Source: an uncultured Verrucomicrobiales bacterium (GTDB taxonomy: Bacteria; Verrucomicrobiota; Verrucomicrobiia; Limisphaerales; UBA1100). Taken from it: a DNA stretch of 33,997 nt. How positions within the stretch are numbered: position 1 is the first letter of the stretch; each line of letters opens with the position of its first letter. The stretch lies in the NCBI GenBank assembly GCA_913041895.1, contig CAJWKQ010000011.1, positions 1 through 33,997 on the forward strand, in the 5' to 3' direction. A program made the position numbers and the translations under genes. The notes below the pieces were generated by a model, which saw only the letters and a program-made list of their open reading frames with translations, was not told the origin of the DNA and made no database searches. This document shows, in pieces, positions 1 through 9,518 of the stretch.

Positions 1-2020
1 CATTCAATGCCACCACTTCATGGGCATCTACTCGTGCAACCAGAAGCTTGTTTTCTGCTATGGTCACTGCGCTAAGCTTGCCTTTCAGTTCTGATGTCCA
101 TTTGGACTTGAGTTGGTCAGACACTTTCGATTGAGAAAAACCACTGCGACGATTGTCGTGACGGTAAGTTGGCCAATCTGAATCTGCAGCACCTGCTGAG
201 TCAGTTGCTTTCCCGTAAGCAGGCCCTTTTTCCAATCGGTTGGACTCATTGACTTCTCCTAATTTCCGGGAAGGAGCAGCCGGCGCCAATGCATTGAAAC
301 CAAAAAGCTTAGCTTCCGGATAACAAGCGCAGTTATGAGGGGGAGCATAAGTAAGCCCATTAGCCGGCATTACCCCATACAAACAGCCGCCTCGAACCCA
401 GTGGTTAATATCCCAATCTTTGGTTGAAGGATCAACAAACTCAATTCCTGTGCGCGAAGGCATGAGAAAATTATCAGTGGCCTTGGCGATATAGCAGCGG
501 TGATGGAACCAGTAGGTGCTTACGTTTGGAGGAAACTCAACTTTCACTTCACCGGTCCGTAAATCACGCCCGGTGAATACGCCGGTATCCCGACCACTTG
601 TTGTTGGAGCACTCCAGACCATACCCTGCATAACCAGTAAATCTTCTGGGGATTGATAACCTCCTCGAGCATGAGGCGCTTCCCAGAGCTGCTTACCGGT
701 TTTGGAATCAAACGCCTTCATAAGGCGATCTCCGCCCGCATAAAGGACAACTCCATCGTAAGTAACAAGCTTGGGGCCAAAATTGAAACGCACCTGCTCC
801 GGTATGAATGTTTTGCCACTTGTCCACGCGATGTCTCCGGATGAACGATTCCTAGCCTGAACTTTCTCTCCATCGTGAAAATAGAGGTGGTTTTGGTCGG
901 CTGATAAGGTTAATGGAGCGACCTTGGAGTCATCTCCCCACAACCTTTTACCAGTAACCACATCGTAGGCTTTCACCTCCCGCGGTTTTTCATTCCATGC
1001 AAAGTCTTTCCTAACTCTAGCCTGATCCCCAGTATTATGAAAGGGCAGGAATGAGTTCAATTCCCATTCCGCTGGGCTTTCCAGGACAAATACCTGCCCT
1101 CCATCCACTACCACTTCTTCAGCGCCTTTGCTTCCGGGTAGTTCGTGGATCAATTTCCCCGTTGCCGCGTCCAAAACACTTACCGGCTCATCTACTCCCA
1201 GCGTAATGAAGACACGACCATCAACCGCCACCAAACGGCGTGCCAATTGTGTTGGACCGCTTTTCAACGGCCAAAGGTGGCTGTGCCATTTTTTCATCGG
1301 CTTCTTCCAGAGAATTACTCCGTTGAACGCATCACGAGCAACCAGTGTCCAGCGTGCAGGTAATTGAATAGAAACCCGCGAACCCTCATCCATTACATAA
1401 AAGACGCGACCACCTGATGAAACCAAAGCACTCATGCTTGCCATACGATCATGATGCCTTGACCACCGAGGGCTCCCCAACCACTGGAGATGACGTGGTG
1501 GTCCAACCTTTTTATCATGAGCAACGGCATTACCCCCCGGGCCGTGCAAAAAATGCGTCCAATCATCAATATCATCGGGGCGAGGTTTAACCGTTGTTTC
1601 CCATTTGCCACCATGATTCACATAAGCAACTCCCTTGGGGGCGAGGACCCTCATAACTTCACTCATAGGTATTTCGCCTAACTTCTCAACCACCACCAAA
1701 TTCACCATGTCATCAATGTAAGGCAGCGTTTTACCAGCGAGTCGATCGATGGAAACCGGGCCATATACTCCTGCTGCCTTCACTTTCGCCCGAGCCTGAC
1801 TGACATTCCTTGGATCCTCATCCAGCCCGTGAACCTGATAACGTTCATTAGGCCTAAGGTCTAAGGTGCGCTCGCCCTTCCCGCAGCCCAAATGCACAAT
1901 GAATCCGCCTTGTACGTTAAGGGATTCAGGAATACTGGCCGCCTCTACACGCATTATGGCTGTCGATATAAAAAGGATACCGGACAACACTAGCCCGGAA
2001 AGGGAACAAAGGGTCTGCAT
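1..2020 (-). CDS. Exported methyltransferase-like / PQQ-type beta-propeller protein, 3' end outside window
   Basis: The frame is open from ATG at 2020 to the window edge, giving 673 codons without a stop, so the C-terminus is missing. Residues 1-30 form a hydrophobic export signal or anchor. Residues about 38-135 resemble a class I SAM-methyltransferase Rossmann fold: a glycine loop reading VHLGCGKGE, an acidic residue after strand 2 (GLDEDP), and VLAPKG at the end. The rest has propeller strands of the type 'Y-x-V-x-TGKRLW' and 'AFDSKTGKQLWE', typical of PQQ/BamB-like repeats. Near residue 546 lies RGGC...MPANGL followed by CAC (C564, C566), a motif shared with the two large propeller proteins to the right. 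At about residue 598 a second segment starts with DWPTYRHDNRRSG, which resembles the mature N-termini of those proteins. The gene is divergent from 2157. Export of a SAM-type fold is puzzling, so the domain may not be catalytic. Family is confident, function unknown. Confidence 0.85.
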   Translation of the reverse strand, partial: MQTLCSLSGLVLSGILFISTAIMRVEAASIPESLNVQGGFIVHLGCGKGERTLDLRPNERYQVHGLDEDPRNVSQARAKVKAAGVYGPVSIDRLAGKTLPYIDDMVNLVVVEKLGEIPMSEVMRVLAPKGVAYVNHGGKWETTVKPRPDDIDDWTHFLHGPGGNAVAHDKKVGPPRHLQWLGSPRWSRHHDRMASMSALVSSGGRVFYVMDEGSRVSIQLPARWTLVARDAFNGVILWKKPMKKWHSHLWPLKSGPTQLARRLVAVDGRVFITLGVDEPVSVLDAATGKLIHELPGSKGAEEVVVDGGQVFVLESPAEWELNSFLPFHNTGDQARVRKDFAWNEKPREVKAYDVVTGKRLWGDDSKVAPLTLSADQNHLYFHDGEKVQARNRSSGDIAWTSGKTFIPEQVRFNFGPKLVTYDGVVLYAGGDRLMKAFDSKTGKQLWEAPHARGGYQSPEDLLVMQGMVWSAPTTSGRDTGVFTGRDLRTGEVKVEFPPNVSTYWFHHRCYIAKATDNFLMPSRTGIEFVDPSTKDWDINHWVRGGCLYGVMPANGLTYAPPHNCACYPEAKLFGFNALAPAAPSRKLGEVNESNRLEKGPAYGKATDSAGAADSDWPTYRHDNRRSGFSQSKVSDQLKSKWTSELKGKLSAVTIAENKLLVARVDAHEVVALN

Positions 2021-2156
2021 GGGGCAATTGTAAAGGGTCAGCACAATTGAGCAAGCTTAGGGAATGAGGCTTGCCAATCAGGCTATTTTTGGTGAAGTAC
2101 CTAGGTTCCAACTGAAGAATCCATGCATGAGTAATCCACTCTTCCAACTAGCCAAT
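2021..2156. promoter_or_regulatory. Divergent intergenic region between two propeller genes
   Basis: These 136 bases separate two divergently read genes and must hold at least one promoter for each. I see a 6-bp inverted repeat, GCAAGC at 2051-2056 and GCTTGC at 2069-2074, and two copies of CAATTG (2024-2029 and 2044-2049). Neither a convincing -35/-10 pair nor a Shine-Dalgarno sequence stands out. The inverted repeat could be an operator, but nothing beyond its position supports this. Confidence 0.35.
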
Positions 2157-5100
2157 ATGAAAACTACCTCAATAGCTTTTTTCCTTCTGTTCAACACCCT
2201 TGTTTCCGCCAATGACTGGCCAACCTATCGCCACGACGGAAAACGCTCTGGGGTAACATCAGCCAATTTGCCCTCTCAACTATTTCCACAATGGAAGTTT
2301 CAATCCCTCCACGCCCCGCGCACAGCCTGGCCATTGCCCGGGGAGGAAACACTCCGGATGCATAGTGATCGAGCTTACCAAGTAGTATCCGCAGGAAAAA
2401 CACTTTACTTTGGTAACAACGTAGACAACCACGTTCATGCTCACGATACACGAACCGGCAAACGCAAATGGAGCTTTGCCACCGACGGGTCAGTTCGATT
2501 TGCACCATTCATCAATGAGGAACGAATATATTTTGGCTCAGACGATGGCCACATCTATTGTGTGGATGCCGAAAAGGGCACTCAAATATGGAAATACCGA
2601 CTCGGTCCCAGTGGAGAGCAGATTATTGGAAGGGGCCGCATGGTTTCCCTTTGGCCAGTAAGGACCGGTGTCTTGGTGGAAGATGGGGTTCTATATGCCG
2701 CCGCGGGAATTTTCCCTCACGAAGGTCTATATATTGTAGCCATAAATATCAAGACAGGTCGACCAATCTGGGTAAATGACACGGTTGGTGATCAAGCCTG
2801 GGGGTTGCTGTATGGAGGCGTAGCCCCACAGGGCTACGTGGTAGCTTCTGATGATACAGTTTTTATACCTGCGGGACGAAGTATGCCCGTAGCCTTCGAC
2901 AAGCGCACCGGCAAATTCAAACGTTTTCTCTCTGGCGGCGGCAAAACCGGCGGATCATGGACTATGATAGATCAAGGCCAGCTATTTGCTGGAAACAATA
3001 ATCAAGGAACAGATACTAAAATTGCCTTTAATGCCAATAGTGGTTCAAGACAAAGCGACCAATTTTCCAGCTTTCCTTCCAATGATATGGTATTGACCAA
3101 AAACACCGCATTTATTGCCACAGAAAAAGGCATCTACTGCATTGATCGTGCTGCCAATCTCAAAGCTAACTCCGTAGTCCCAAAATTGGATAAAGAATCA
3201 ACAACACTGGCAAAAAACATCGTTGAGATTCGAAAGAGACATAAGGCCGCAAGTGATAAGCCTGAGGAGCTCGAAAAAATAACGAGTGAACTCAATAAGG
3301 CCACCAATCGACTCACAACCATAGCTAAAGAAAAAAGTGCCCTCAATTCAGCTCGCGTGAAGTGGTTCACCCCCCGAAAAGGACTTGCCACAATGTCGCT
3401 CGCCGGCAAAACGCTTTTTGCTGGAGGAAATGGATTTGTGATTTCACTGGAAGTCGCATCAGGCAAACTTGTGATGGATCATCCTATTGAAGGCAACGCG
3501 GTTAGCATGGCGGTTGCCGATAATCGGCTATTTGTCAGTGGCGACAATGGATTCATCCATTGCCTAGGAGCTCAAGCCTCTCAGGGAAATGGGCGATTAA
3601 TCAAAGAAGCATCACAACCCATTGACGATCAAGGTATCAAGGATCAAGCAGATAAGATATTGGAATTATCTGATATCAATCAAGGCTGGTGTCTTGTAGC
3701 CGGTGCACGTGACGGAAGATTAGCTGAGTATCTGGCCTCAAATACAAAGCTCAATTTTGTAGTAATTGAACAGGATGCCAAAAGGCTCGCAGCAATCCGC
3801 GCGCGATTGATGAAAACTGGATTATTGGGAGACCGTGTGATTGCCGTTAACTGGCCGTATAGTGATTTACCTGATTACTTTGCCAATCTGATTACTTCGG
3901 AGCGCGCCATATTGGGTGAAGAAGTCAATTTGCCCATAAGCCAACTTGCTCGAGTTCTGCGCCCCTCCGGAGGAAAACTGGTGTTGGGGCCAGTAAACAA
4001 ATGGGCACCTACAGCTCTGGAAAAAATCAAAAATGGGCTATCGGCAAATGCCGCTTCAGAAACTAAATCTCAAACCATAGATAACTACTTCCTTTTTACT
4101 CGCGGAAAACTTAATGGCGCAGGGAGCTGGACTGGACTTTACGGAAATACAGCCAACACCTCTTCAACCCCTGATAAGCTCGTTAAAGGGCCTCTCGGTG
4201 TGCTGTGGTACGGTGAGCCTGGAAGTGAAGATATGGTTGGGCGCCACGCGCGCGCGGCCAGTCCATTAGCGATTAATGGTCGACTCTTTATGCAGGGAGC
4301 GGAAGTGGTGATGGCCTATGATGCCTATAATGGAACATTTCTGTGGAAACGTAAAATTCAAGGAGCCGTAAGAGTGCGAGTAGATGTGGATGGCTCTAAT
4401 ATTACTGCAACTGATGAGTCCATCTTCGTGGCCACCCACAACCGAGTCCTTCAGTTGGATGCACAAACAGGAAAGACAACTCGCGAATTTCAAGTCCCAA
4501 GGAAAGAAACCGATAAGGCATTGCGCTGGGGATATATCGCTGTACATGACAACATTTTAATCGGCACAGGCGCAACTCCTCTGGCGCAGGAATATGGTTA
4601 TCTCTGGAACTCACTCGTAAAAGATGGCAAATGGGTTGATGAAAAAAATGCCCCCAAGTCAGCTTTGTCCACATTGAAAAAAGTAAAGGGATTACATGCC
4701 CTTCCTGATAAGCGTGCCTTTGCCTATTTCCAGCGTAACGACCTTCACTGGCGCTCAATGATTGCCAATGCTCCTGGTTGGCTGCCAGACCACAACCCTT
4801 CACCAGTAGATGAAAAGAAGATCATGACCAGCGAAAAGGTGTTCGCCTACAATATCACCACAGGTGAAAAATTGTGGGAACATGAGGGCAAAGACATTCC
4901 GAATATCTCATTGGTCATTGGTGAAGGCCGGGTTTATTTATTGAAAAATGATCTAGATGCACGGGAAAAAGCACAGGCCAAAGCCGCTACCGAGGCAAAC
5001 ATTTCTGCGGGCGTGTTCAAAGTGGAGCGCGAACAAAGAATGGATGAGAATACCAGAGATTATCGCCGAGTAGTGTGTCTTGATATCAAGACGGGTCACA

Positions 5101-6680
5101 CGCTGTGGAGTCGTCCGTACGACCTAACCGGTAGTGGTGGCACAAAACTTGGCCTAGCTTACCAGAGCGGCAAGTTGCTCGCATTTGGCCATTATAGCAA
5201 TCACGACGAAGGCCCTTTCAATAACACTAAGGATAAAGATAAAGATGGTTATGCTGAAAACCTCAATTGGCGCCGCATTACCGTCATTGATGGTGGGGGC
5301 GGTAGTTTAATGTGGAGTAAACCTCTTAATTATCGCAGACGCCCAACAATTATGGGTAACACGATTTATATCGAACCGCGTCGATGTGATCTGGAAACCG
5401 GTGAAATCCAACAACGCAAACATCCGATTACCGGAGAGTCTGTCGAATGGGAATTCCTGCGCCCCGGTCACAGTTGTGGAATTGTGACAGCGACACCTCA
5501 CAATCTTTTCTTCCGCTCTTACAGTGGAGCTATTGTGAATACCGAGCAGGATTCTGGCCTTCAGCTTTTTGGAGGCCTTCGACCGGGTTGCTGGAACAGT
5601 ATGATACCGGCTAATGGCTTGTTAAGTATGCAGGAAGCAAGTGCCGGCTGTACCTGTAGCTATTCATTACGCACAACGGTGGTGCTAAAGAATAAGCCAC
5701 AAAAAGGCCATGCTGAATGGGCAGTATTTATTTCACAGGCAGCCACTAAGCCCGTTGAACATATGGCAATTAATTTTGGGGCTCCTGGTGATATGCGTGA
5801 TCGCGCAGGCACCGTCTGGTTTGGATACCCACGGCCAATAACAAACAAAGGGCAAGGGGGTTTTAATAATTATGGAATCAAATTTAATTTAAAGGAGGAG
5901 GGTGCCACCGAAGTGATTCAGCGTGATTGGCGTAACGTAAAATTGAATGGAACACAAAAACCTTGGATTTATACATCTGCCTTGAAAGGAATGACTAAGC
6001 TTAGCGTGCCTCTCTTGGATAAAGGGAAAGCAGGTAAATACACAGTTCGCTTAGGCTTTACGCCATTGCCGAATGATAAACCCGGCAGTCGTGTTTTTGA
6101 TATTAAACTCCAAAGTAAAGTGGTTTTACGCAATTTTGATGTGATGAAAAGTACTGGAGGAATAGGCAAAGTAATCATTAAAGAGTTCGAAGGAATCAAT
6201 GTTGAAGAAAATCTATTGATAGATTTGATCGTTCCAAACTTAAAGAGTTCTACCGCCATTGACGTTGACAAAACGCTGCATCATTTGGGTGATAACGTAG
6301 TTGCTGGATGGACTGAATCATCTCCCGAGCCAAAAGGTTTTGAGCTAAAGATACCCTTTGAGTTTGAGGGCTCCGAAGATGCTTATTCGTTGGCAATCGA
6401 GCAGCATGATGTACATAACGATTGGGCCGTGAAATTAAATGGCCGTGAAATTGGACGTTTGAAAAGGGATACAACCAAGCAAATAACTATGCTTACAGTT
6501 CCTGAGGGGCTGTTAAAACAGGGAGGCAATCAGCTATTCATCAATGTCCTAGGAAGCAGCAAGGATGATATTCAAGTGGGTAGAATAAAGTTGGTTTCAG
6601 GGCACCCTGCGTCGACCGTTATTCAGTCGCTTGAAGTTATTCGCGAGGATGGCCCAAGAAAAGTTGCCAATAAGCCCTAG
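2157..6680 (+). CDS. Giant exported propeller / methyltransferase-like / propeller / malectin-like protein
   Basis: The start at 2157 is preferred over in-frame ATGs at 2064 and 2127 because it places a clean signal peptide (MKTTSIAFFLLFNTLVSA) directly before NDWPTYRHDGKRSGV, the same mature N-terminus as the protein at 14025. The 1507 residues divide into an N-terminal PQQ-type propeller (about 19-480) interrupted by a charged coiled coil (about 342-402), a methyltransferase-like Rossmann domain (about 495-620, loop VAGARDGRLAEYL, then VIEQD), a second propeller (about 650-1170), a malectin-like segment (about 1220-1400, YTVRLGFTPLP) and a final jelly-roll-like domain with an LNGREIG strand. 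RPGC (C1145) and CTC (C1165, C1167) close the second propeller. The methyltransferase glycine loop is degenerate, so SAM binding is doubtful. No terminator follows, and the next gene starts 53 bases on, so it probably heads the operon. Likely a periplasmic or surface protein; its substrate is unknown. Confidence 0.88.
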   Translation: MKTTSIAFFLLFNTLVSANDWPTYRHDGKRSGVTSANLPSQLFPQWKFQSLHAPRTAWPLPGEETLRMHSDRAYQVVSAGKTLYFGNNVDNHVHAHDTRTGKRKWSFATDGSVRFAPFINEERIYFGSDDGHIYCVDAEKGTQIWKYRLGPSGEQIIGRGRMVSLWPVRTGVLVEDGVLYAAAGIFPHEGLYIVAINIKTGRPIWVNDTVGDQAWGLLYGGVAPQGYVVASDDTVFIPAGRSMPVAFDKRTGKFKRFLSGGGKTGGSWTMIDQGQLFAGNNNQGTDTKIAFNANSGSRQSDQFSSFPSNDMVLTKNTAFIATEKGIYCIDRAANLKANSVVPKLDKESTTLAKNIVEIRKRHKAASDKPEELEKITSELNKATNRLTTIAKEKSALNSARVKWFTPRKGLATMSLAGKTLFAGGNGFVISLEVASGKLVMDHPIEGNAVSMAVADNRLFVSGDNGFIHCLGAQASQGNGRLIKEASQPIDDQGIKDQADKILELSDINQGWCLVAGARDGRLAEYLASNTKLNFVVIEQDAKRLAAIRARLMKTGLLGDRVIAVNWPYSDLPDYFANLITSERAILGEEVNLPISQLARVLRPSGGKLVLGPVNKWAPTALEKIKNGLSANAASETKSQTIDNYFLFTRGKLNGAGSWTGLYGNTANTSSTPDKLVKGPLGVLWYGEPGSEDMVGRHARAASPLAINGRLFMQGAEVVMAYDAYNGTFLWKRKIQGAVRVRVDVDGSNITATDESIFVATHNRVLQLDAQTGKTTREFQVPRKETDKALRWGYIAVHDNILIGTGATPLAQEYGYLWNSLVKDGKWVDEKNAPKSALSTLKKVKGLHALPDKRAFAYFQRNDLHWRSMIANAPGWLPDHNPSPVDEKKIMTSEKVFAYNITTGEKLWEHEGKDIPNISLVIGEGRVYLLKNDLDAREKAQAKAATEANISAGVFKVEREQRMDENTRDYRRVVCLDIKTGHTLWSRPYDLTGSGGTKLGLAYQSGKLLAFGHYSNHDEGPFNNTKDKDKDGYAENLNWRRITVIDGGGGSLMWSKPLNYRRRPTIMGNTIYIEPRRCDLETGEIQQRKHPITGESVEWEFLRPGHSCGIVTATPHNLFFRSYSGAIVNTEQDSGLQLFGGLRPGCWNSMIPANGLLSMQEASAGCTCSYSLRTTVVLKNKPQKGHAEWAVFISQAATKPVEHMAINFGAPGDMRDRAGTVWFGYPRPITNKGQGGFNNYGIKFNLKEEGATEVIQRDWRNVKLNGTQKPWIYTSALKGMTKLSVPLLDKGKAGKYTVRLGFTPLPNDKPGSRVFDIKLQSKVVLRNFDVMKSTGGIGKVIIKEFEGINVEENLLIDLIVPNLKSSTAIDVDKTLHHLGDNVVAGWTESSPEPKGFELKIPFEFEGSEDAYSLAIEQHDVHNDWAVKLNGREIGRLKRDTTKQITMLTVPEGLLKQGGNQLFINVLGSSKDDIQVGRIKLVSGHPASTVIQSLEVIREDGPRKVANKP

Positions 6681-6733
6681 AGTGGTTAGTGATTTCGCCC
6701 GATTGATTAGTTGCAGCAGTTGATTATATTGAG

Positions 6734-8266
6734 ATGAAGACCCCCGTTAAATTCGCCGCTGTCTCGTTAGTAGTTATTATTGGCCTAGTGGCTTACATGG
6801 CACGAGATACCCATTCCGTTGATGAACGAATCTCCTCAGGCTCCACTTCATCTTCAGATGCCAATACCATTGAGTTCTATTGTGCGGCGGGAATGTCTAA
6901 ACCCGTGGATGAGATCATTGCAGCTTACCAAAAAGATTATCCGGATCGTAAAGTTGAGGTGAGTTACAGTGGGTCGGGTACGTTACTCACGAAAATCAGG
7001 GCGCAAAACAGCGGCGATTTATACCTGGCAGCAGATTCCAGCTATGTTCATATTGCACAAGAAAAGGGAATCGCTGAAGAATCTATTCCTGTAGCCCGCT
7101 TGTGGCCGGTTATTGTGGTGAAAAAAGGTAATCCTAAGAAAATTCTTAAGGTTGATGACCTACTGCGTGAAGATGTTCGAGTAAATCTTGGAAACCCTGA
7201 AGCAGCCAGCGTCGGTAAAAAAACAAAAAAACTAATGACCAATCTAGGCAAGTGGGGACCTTTACTTGAAGCAGTCGATGCCCGAGGAAACTTCAAACCA
7301 ACTGTTAATGAAATCGCCAATGATGTAAAAATTGATGCTGCGGATGCTGCCATTGTATGGAACTCAATTGCCAGTCAATATCCCGAACTAGAATCAGTTG
7401 AAATCGAAGGTGCCCCAATAGGGGTTGTAACAGTTTGCGTGCTAAAGTATGCAACTCTCCCGCGTGCAACACTACACTTCGCACGGTACTTATGTGCAGT
7501 TGATAAAGGTCTGAATATTTTCAGGAAACACGGCTTTGAAGCAGCCGAGGGGGATGTATGGGATGAGCAGCCCAATATAGTTTACTTTGCTGGCGGACTT
7601 AACCGCCATGCTGCTGAACCCATTATTTCCGCATTCGAAAAACGCGAAGGTTGCACTGTTGAAACAACTTGGATGGGTTGTGGGCTTCTGGTGAGTAAAA
7701 TGAAGGGCGGTGAAACACCGGACGTATACCATACCTGTGACGCTTCGTTTCATACCATGGTTGAAGATCGGTTCGGAAAGCTAATTAATATTTCGCAAAC
7801 GGACATAATCATTTTAGTACCGAAAGAAAACCCCAAAAACATAAAGTCATTGGAAGATTTAACAAAGCCGGGAATGAAGGTGGGAATTGGTGATCCTGAA
7901 AAAACTGCGATGGGCAAACTCACGATAGACCTGTTGAAGGACGAAGAAATCTATAACGAAATTAAGCCAAATATTGGCAATCCTTTTCCTGAAGCGCCGA
8001 TGGTTGTAGGACAGGTTACCCAAGGCGCATTGGATGCCGGATTGGTGTACGTAGCTAATGCCCATGCCCAGCGTGACAAGGTAAAAATGATCCGCATTGA
8101 TAATCCTCTTTCGAGTGCTACTCAAACTTATGCCATCAGTAAAACTTCGAAGCACAAACATCTAATGCAGCGCTTGCTGAGTCGTCTGCAATCATCAACC
8201 GGTCAGGAGAACTTCATTAACGCGGGCTTTGAGATAATCGAAAACCTCGGTTTAGACAATGAGTAG
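6734..8266 (+). CDS. Membrane-anchored tandem ModA-like substrate-binding protein
   Basis: An N-terminal hydrophobic helix (residues about 7-24, no lipobox) is followed by two consecutive ModA/type II periplasmic-binding domains, at about 45-262 and 280-505. Domain 1 has the usual ModA landmarks: strand EFYCAAGMSKPV, an SYSGSG loop near residue 77, and LYLAADSSY. Domain 2 repeats the layout (IVYFAGGLNRHAAEPI) but has MGCG (C316) where domain 1 has SGSG, and YHTCD (C335) where domain 1 has YLAAD. Normal ModA proteins are single-domain and about 250 residues, so this is a duplication or fusion. It should deliver an oxyanion-like or metal-containing ligand to the permease encoded next, whose gene it overlaps by 8 bases. 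Molybdate or tungstate is a family-based guess. The cysteine changes argue that domain 2 binds something else or has another role. Confidence 0.9.
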   Translation: MKTPVKFAAVSLVVIIGLVAYMARDTHSVDERISSGSTSSSDANTIEFYCAAGMSKPVDEIIAAYQKDYPDRKVEVSYSGSGTLLTKIRAQNSGDLYLAADSSYVHIAQEKGIAEESIPVARLWPVIVVKKGNPKKILKVDDLLREDVRVNLGNPEAASVGKKTKKLMTNLGKWGPLLEAVDARGNFKPTVNEIANDVKIDAADAAIVWNSIASQYPELESVEIEGAPIGVVTVCVLKYATLPRATLHFARYLCAVDKGLNIFRKHGFEAAEGDVWDEQPNIVYFAGGLNRHAAEPIISAFEKREGCTVETTWMGCGLLVSKMKGGETPDVYHTCDASFHTMVEDRFGKLINISQTDIIILVPKENPKNIKSLEDLTKPGMKVGIGDPEKTAMGKLTIDLLKDEEIYNEIKPNIGNPFPEAPMVVGQVTQGALDAGLVYVANAHAQRDKVKMIRIDNPLSSATQTYAISKTSKHKHLMQRLLSRLQSSTGQENFINAGFEIIENLGLDNE

Positions 8267-9518
8267 CACGCCGACCCCGGACTCTCCTTCTCAGTTTCGA
8301 CCTAAATCCGACACGGCTTTCTTTTTTGGATTAGGTTCTCTAGGTGGTTTCTATTTGTTTCTGATCATATCTTTAATCTTGGCGCTGGTAATTGTTCCGC
8401 GTTGGGGCAAGAGCGACGAAACTAAATTATTATTAATGTCTCCTTCCATTAGGGAAGCCATTAAATACCTTGAGGCTGCCAATCAAAAAGCAAATGGAAC
8501 GGTTGTGGCAATTGGGTTGGAGCAAGCTCTTAAAGAAACGCGTCTATTAGACGAACCTCCATTTGATGGGCGGTCCATGGCCGACCGAATCAATTACATT
8601 TCCGCTGAGGCCCGGTCATTAGCCAATATCAAACTTAGTGAGCTGGTTAAAAAGGCTGAATCTGGAAACGTGGACATTGAAAGAGAACTTGGTTTGGCAA
8701 AAAACTCCCTTCTTGATGCTGTTGCAATTGATCGCCCAAGTGATTATTCGGCTGTATTTAATGATCCCAGGATTCGGTCATCTGCCAAGCTCAGCTTTGT
8801 TTCCTGTACCATTTCCGCACTATTATCACTATGGGTTGCCGTCCCCATTGGGTACACCATGTCGCGCTTCCAGTTTCGCGGCAAAAACTTTATCGACACC
8901 ATTCTTGATGTTCCTATCGTGCTGCCTCCGCTTGTTATCGGGCTCGGATTATTGATTCTCTTTAACAACATCTCGTTTGGAACCATGGATGTCACCTACT
9001 TTGATCGTGATGGAAGCCAATATATTGTTCAGGAAAACCGCACAATTGAGCGCATGATCAAACAAGCCGGTGAATCCTTTGGCCTTCAATTGAGAATTAC
9101 CAATGGGGCTGCGGGTGTGGTGTTAGCACAGTTTATGGTTGCCTGTGCCTTTGCCGTACGCACCATGCGCAACACTTTTGATCAAATAAGCCCACGCCAG
9201 GAAGAAGTAGCAATGACATTGGGCAGTTCACGTGGTGAGGCCTTTTGGAGCATTGTCCTGCCACAAGGTTATCGTGGACTAATGGCTGCAGGCACCTTGG
9301 CTTGGGCAAGATCTCTCGGAGAATTCGGTCCTATTTTAATTTTTTGTGGTATCAATGCACACCGCACTGAAGTGATGTCTTCTTCAGTCTATCTACAGTT
9401 CAGCATCGGTGAAATTGAAAAGGCTGCGGTAGTCTCACTCCTAATGATTGCCCTTGCCTTCGTAGTCCTCCTGCTTGTTCGTAACTTAGGCAAAAGTGAT
9501 GCCGCACCCCAACGATGA
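8259..9518 (+). CDS. ModB-like ABC transporter permease with long N-terminal extension
   Basis: This is an inner-membrane permease of the binding-protein-dependent transport family. Its C-terminal half holds the cytoplasmic coupling (EAA) loop: EEVAMTLGSSRGEAFWSIVL, followed by ARSLGEFGP, which closely resembles ModB/CysT permeases. ModB is usually about 230 residues. This protein has 419, with an extra first transmembrane helix (about 22-48) and a soluble, helical segment (about 49-168) that probably lies in the periplasm. There is also an extra hydrophilic loop (about 233-275) between core helices. These additions could dock the unusual two-domain binding protein. The ATG overlaps the end of the upstream gene, and the stop overlaps the ATPase start (ATGA), so translation is probably coupled across all three. 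The permease family is certain; the transported ligand is not. Confidence 0.92.
   Translation: MSSTPTPDSPSQFRPKSDTAFFFGLGSLGGFYLFLIISLILALVIVPRWGKSDETKLLLMSPSIREAIKYLEAANQKANGTVVAIGLEQALKETRLLDEPPFDGRSMADRINYISAEARSLANIKLSELVKKAESGNVDIERELGLAKNSLLDAVAIDRPSDYSAVFNDPRIRSSAKLSFVSCTISALLSLWVAVPIGYTMSRFQFRGKNFIDTILDVPIVLPPLVIGLGLLILFNNISFGTMDVTYFDRDGSQYIVQENRTIERMIKQAGESFGLQLRITNGAAGVVLAQFMVACAFAVRTMRNTFDQISPRQEEVAMTLGSSRGEAFWSIVLPQGYRGLMAAGTLAWARSLGEFGPILIFCGINAHRTEVMSSSVYLQFSIGEIEKAAVVSLLMIALAFVVLLLVRNLGKSDAAPQR

Noticed and set aside
653-1681. Several plus-strand open frames of 60-80 codons
   Set aside because: They lie opposite the long minus-strand propeller frame, have no start context or domain, and are shadows of it.
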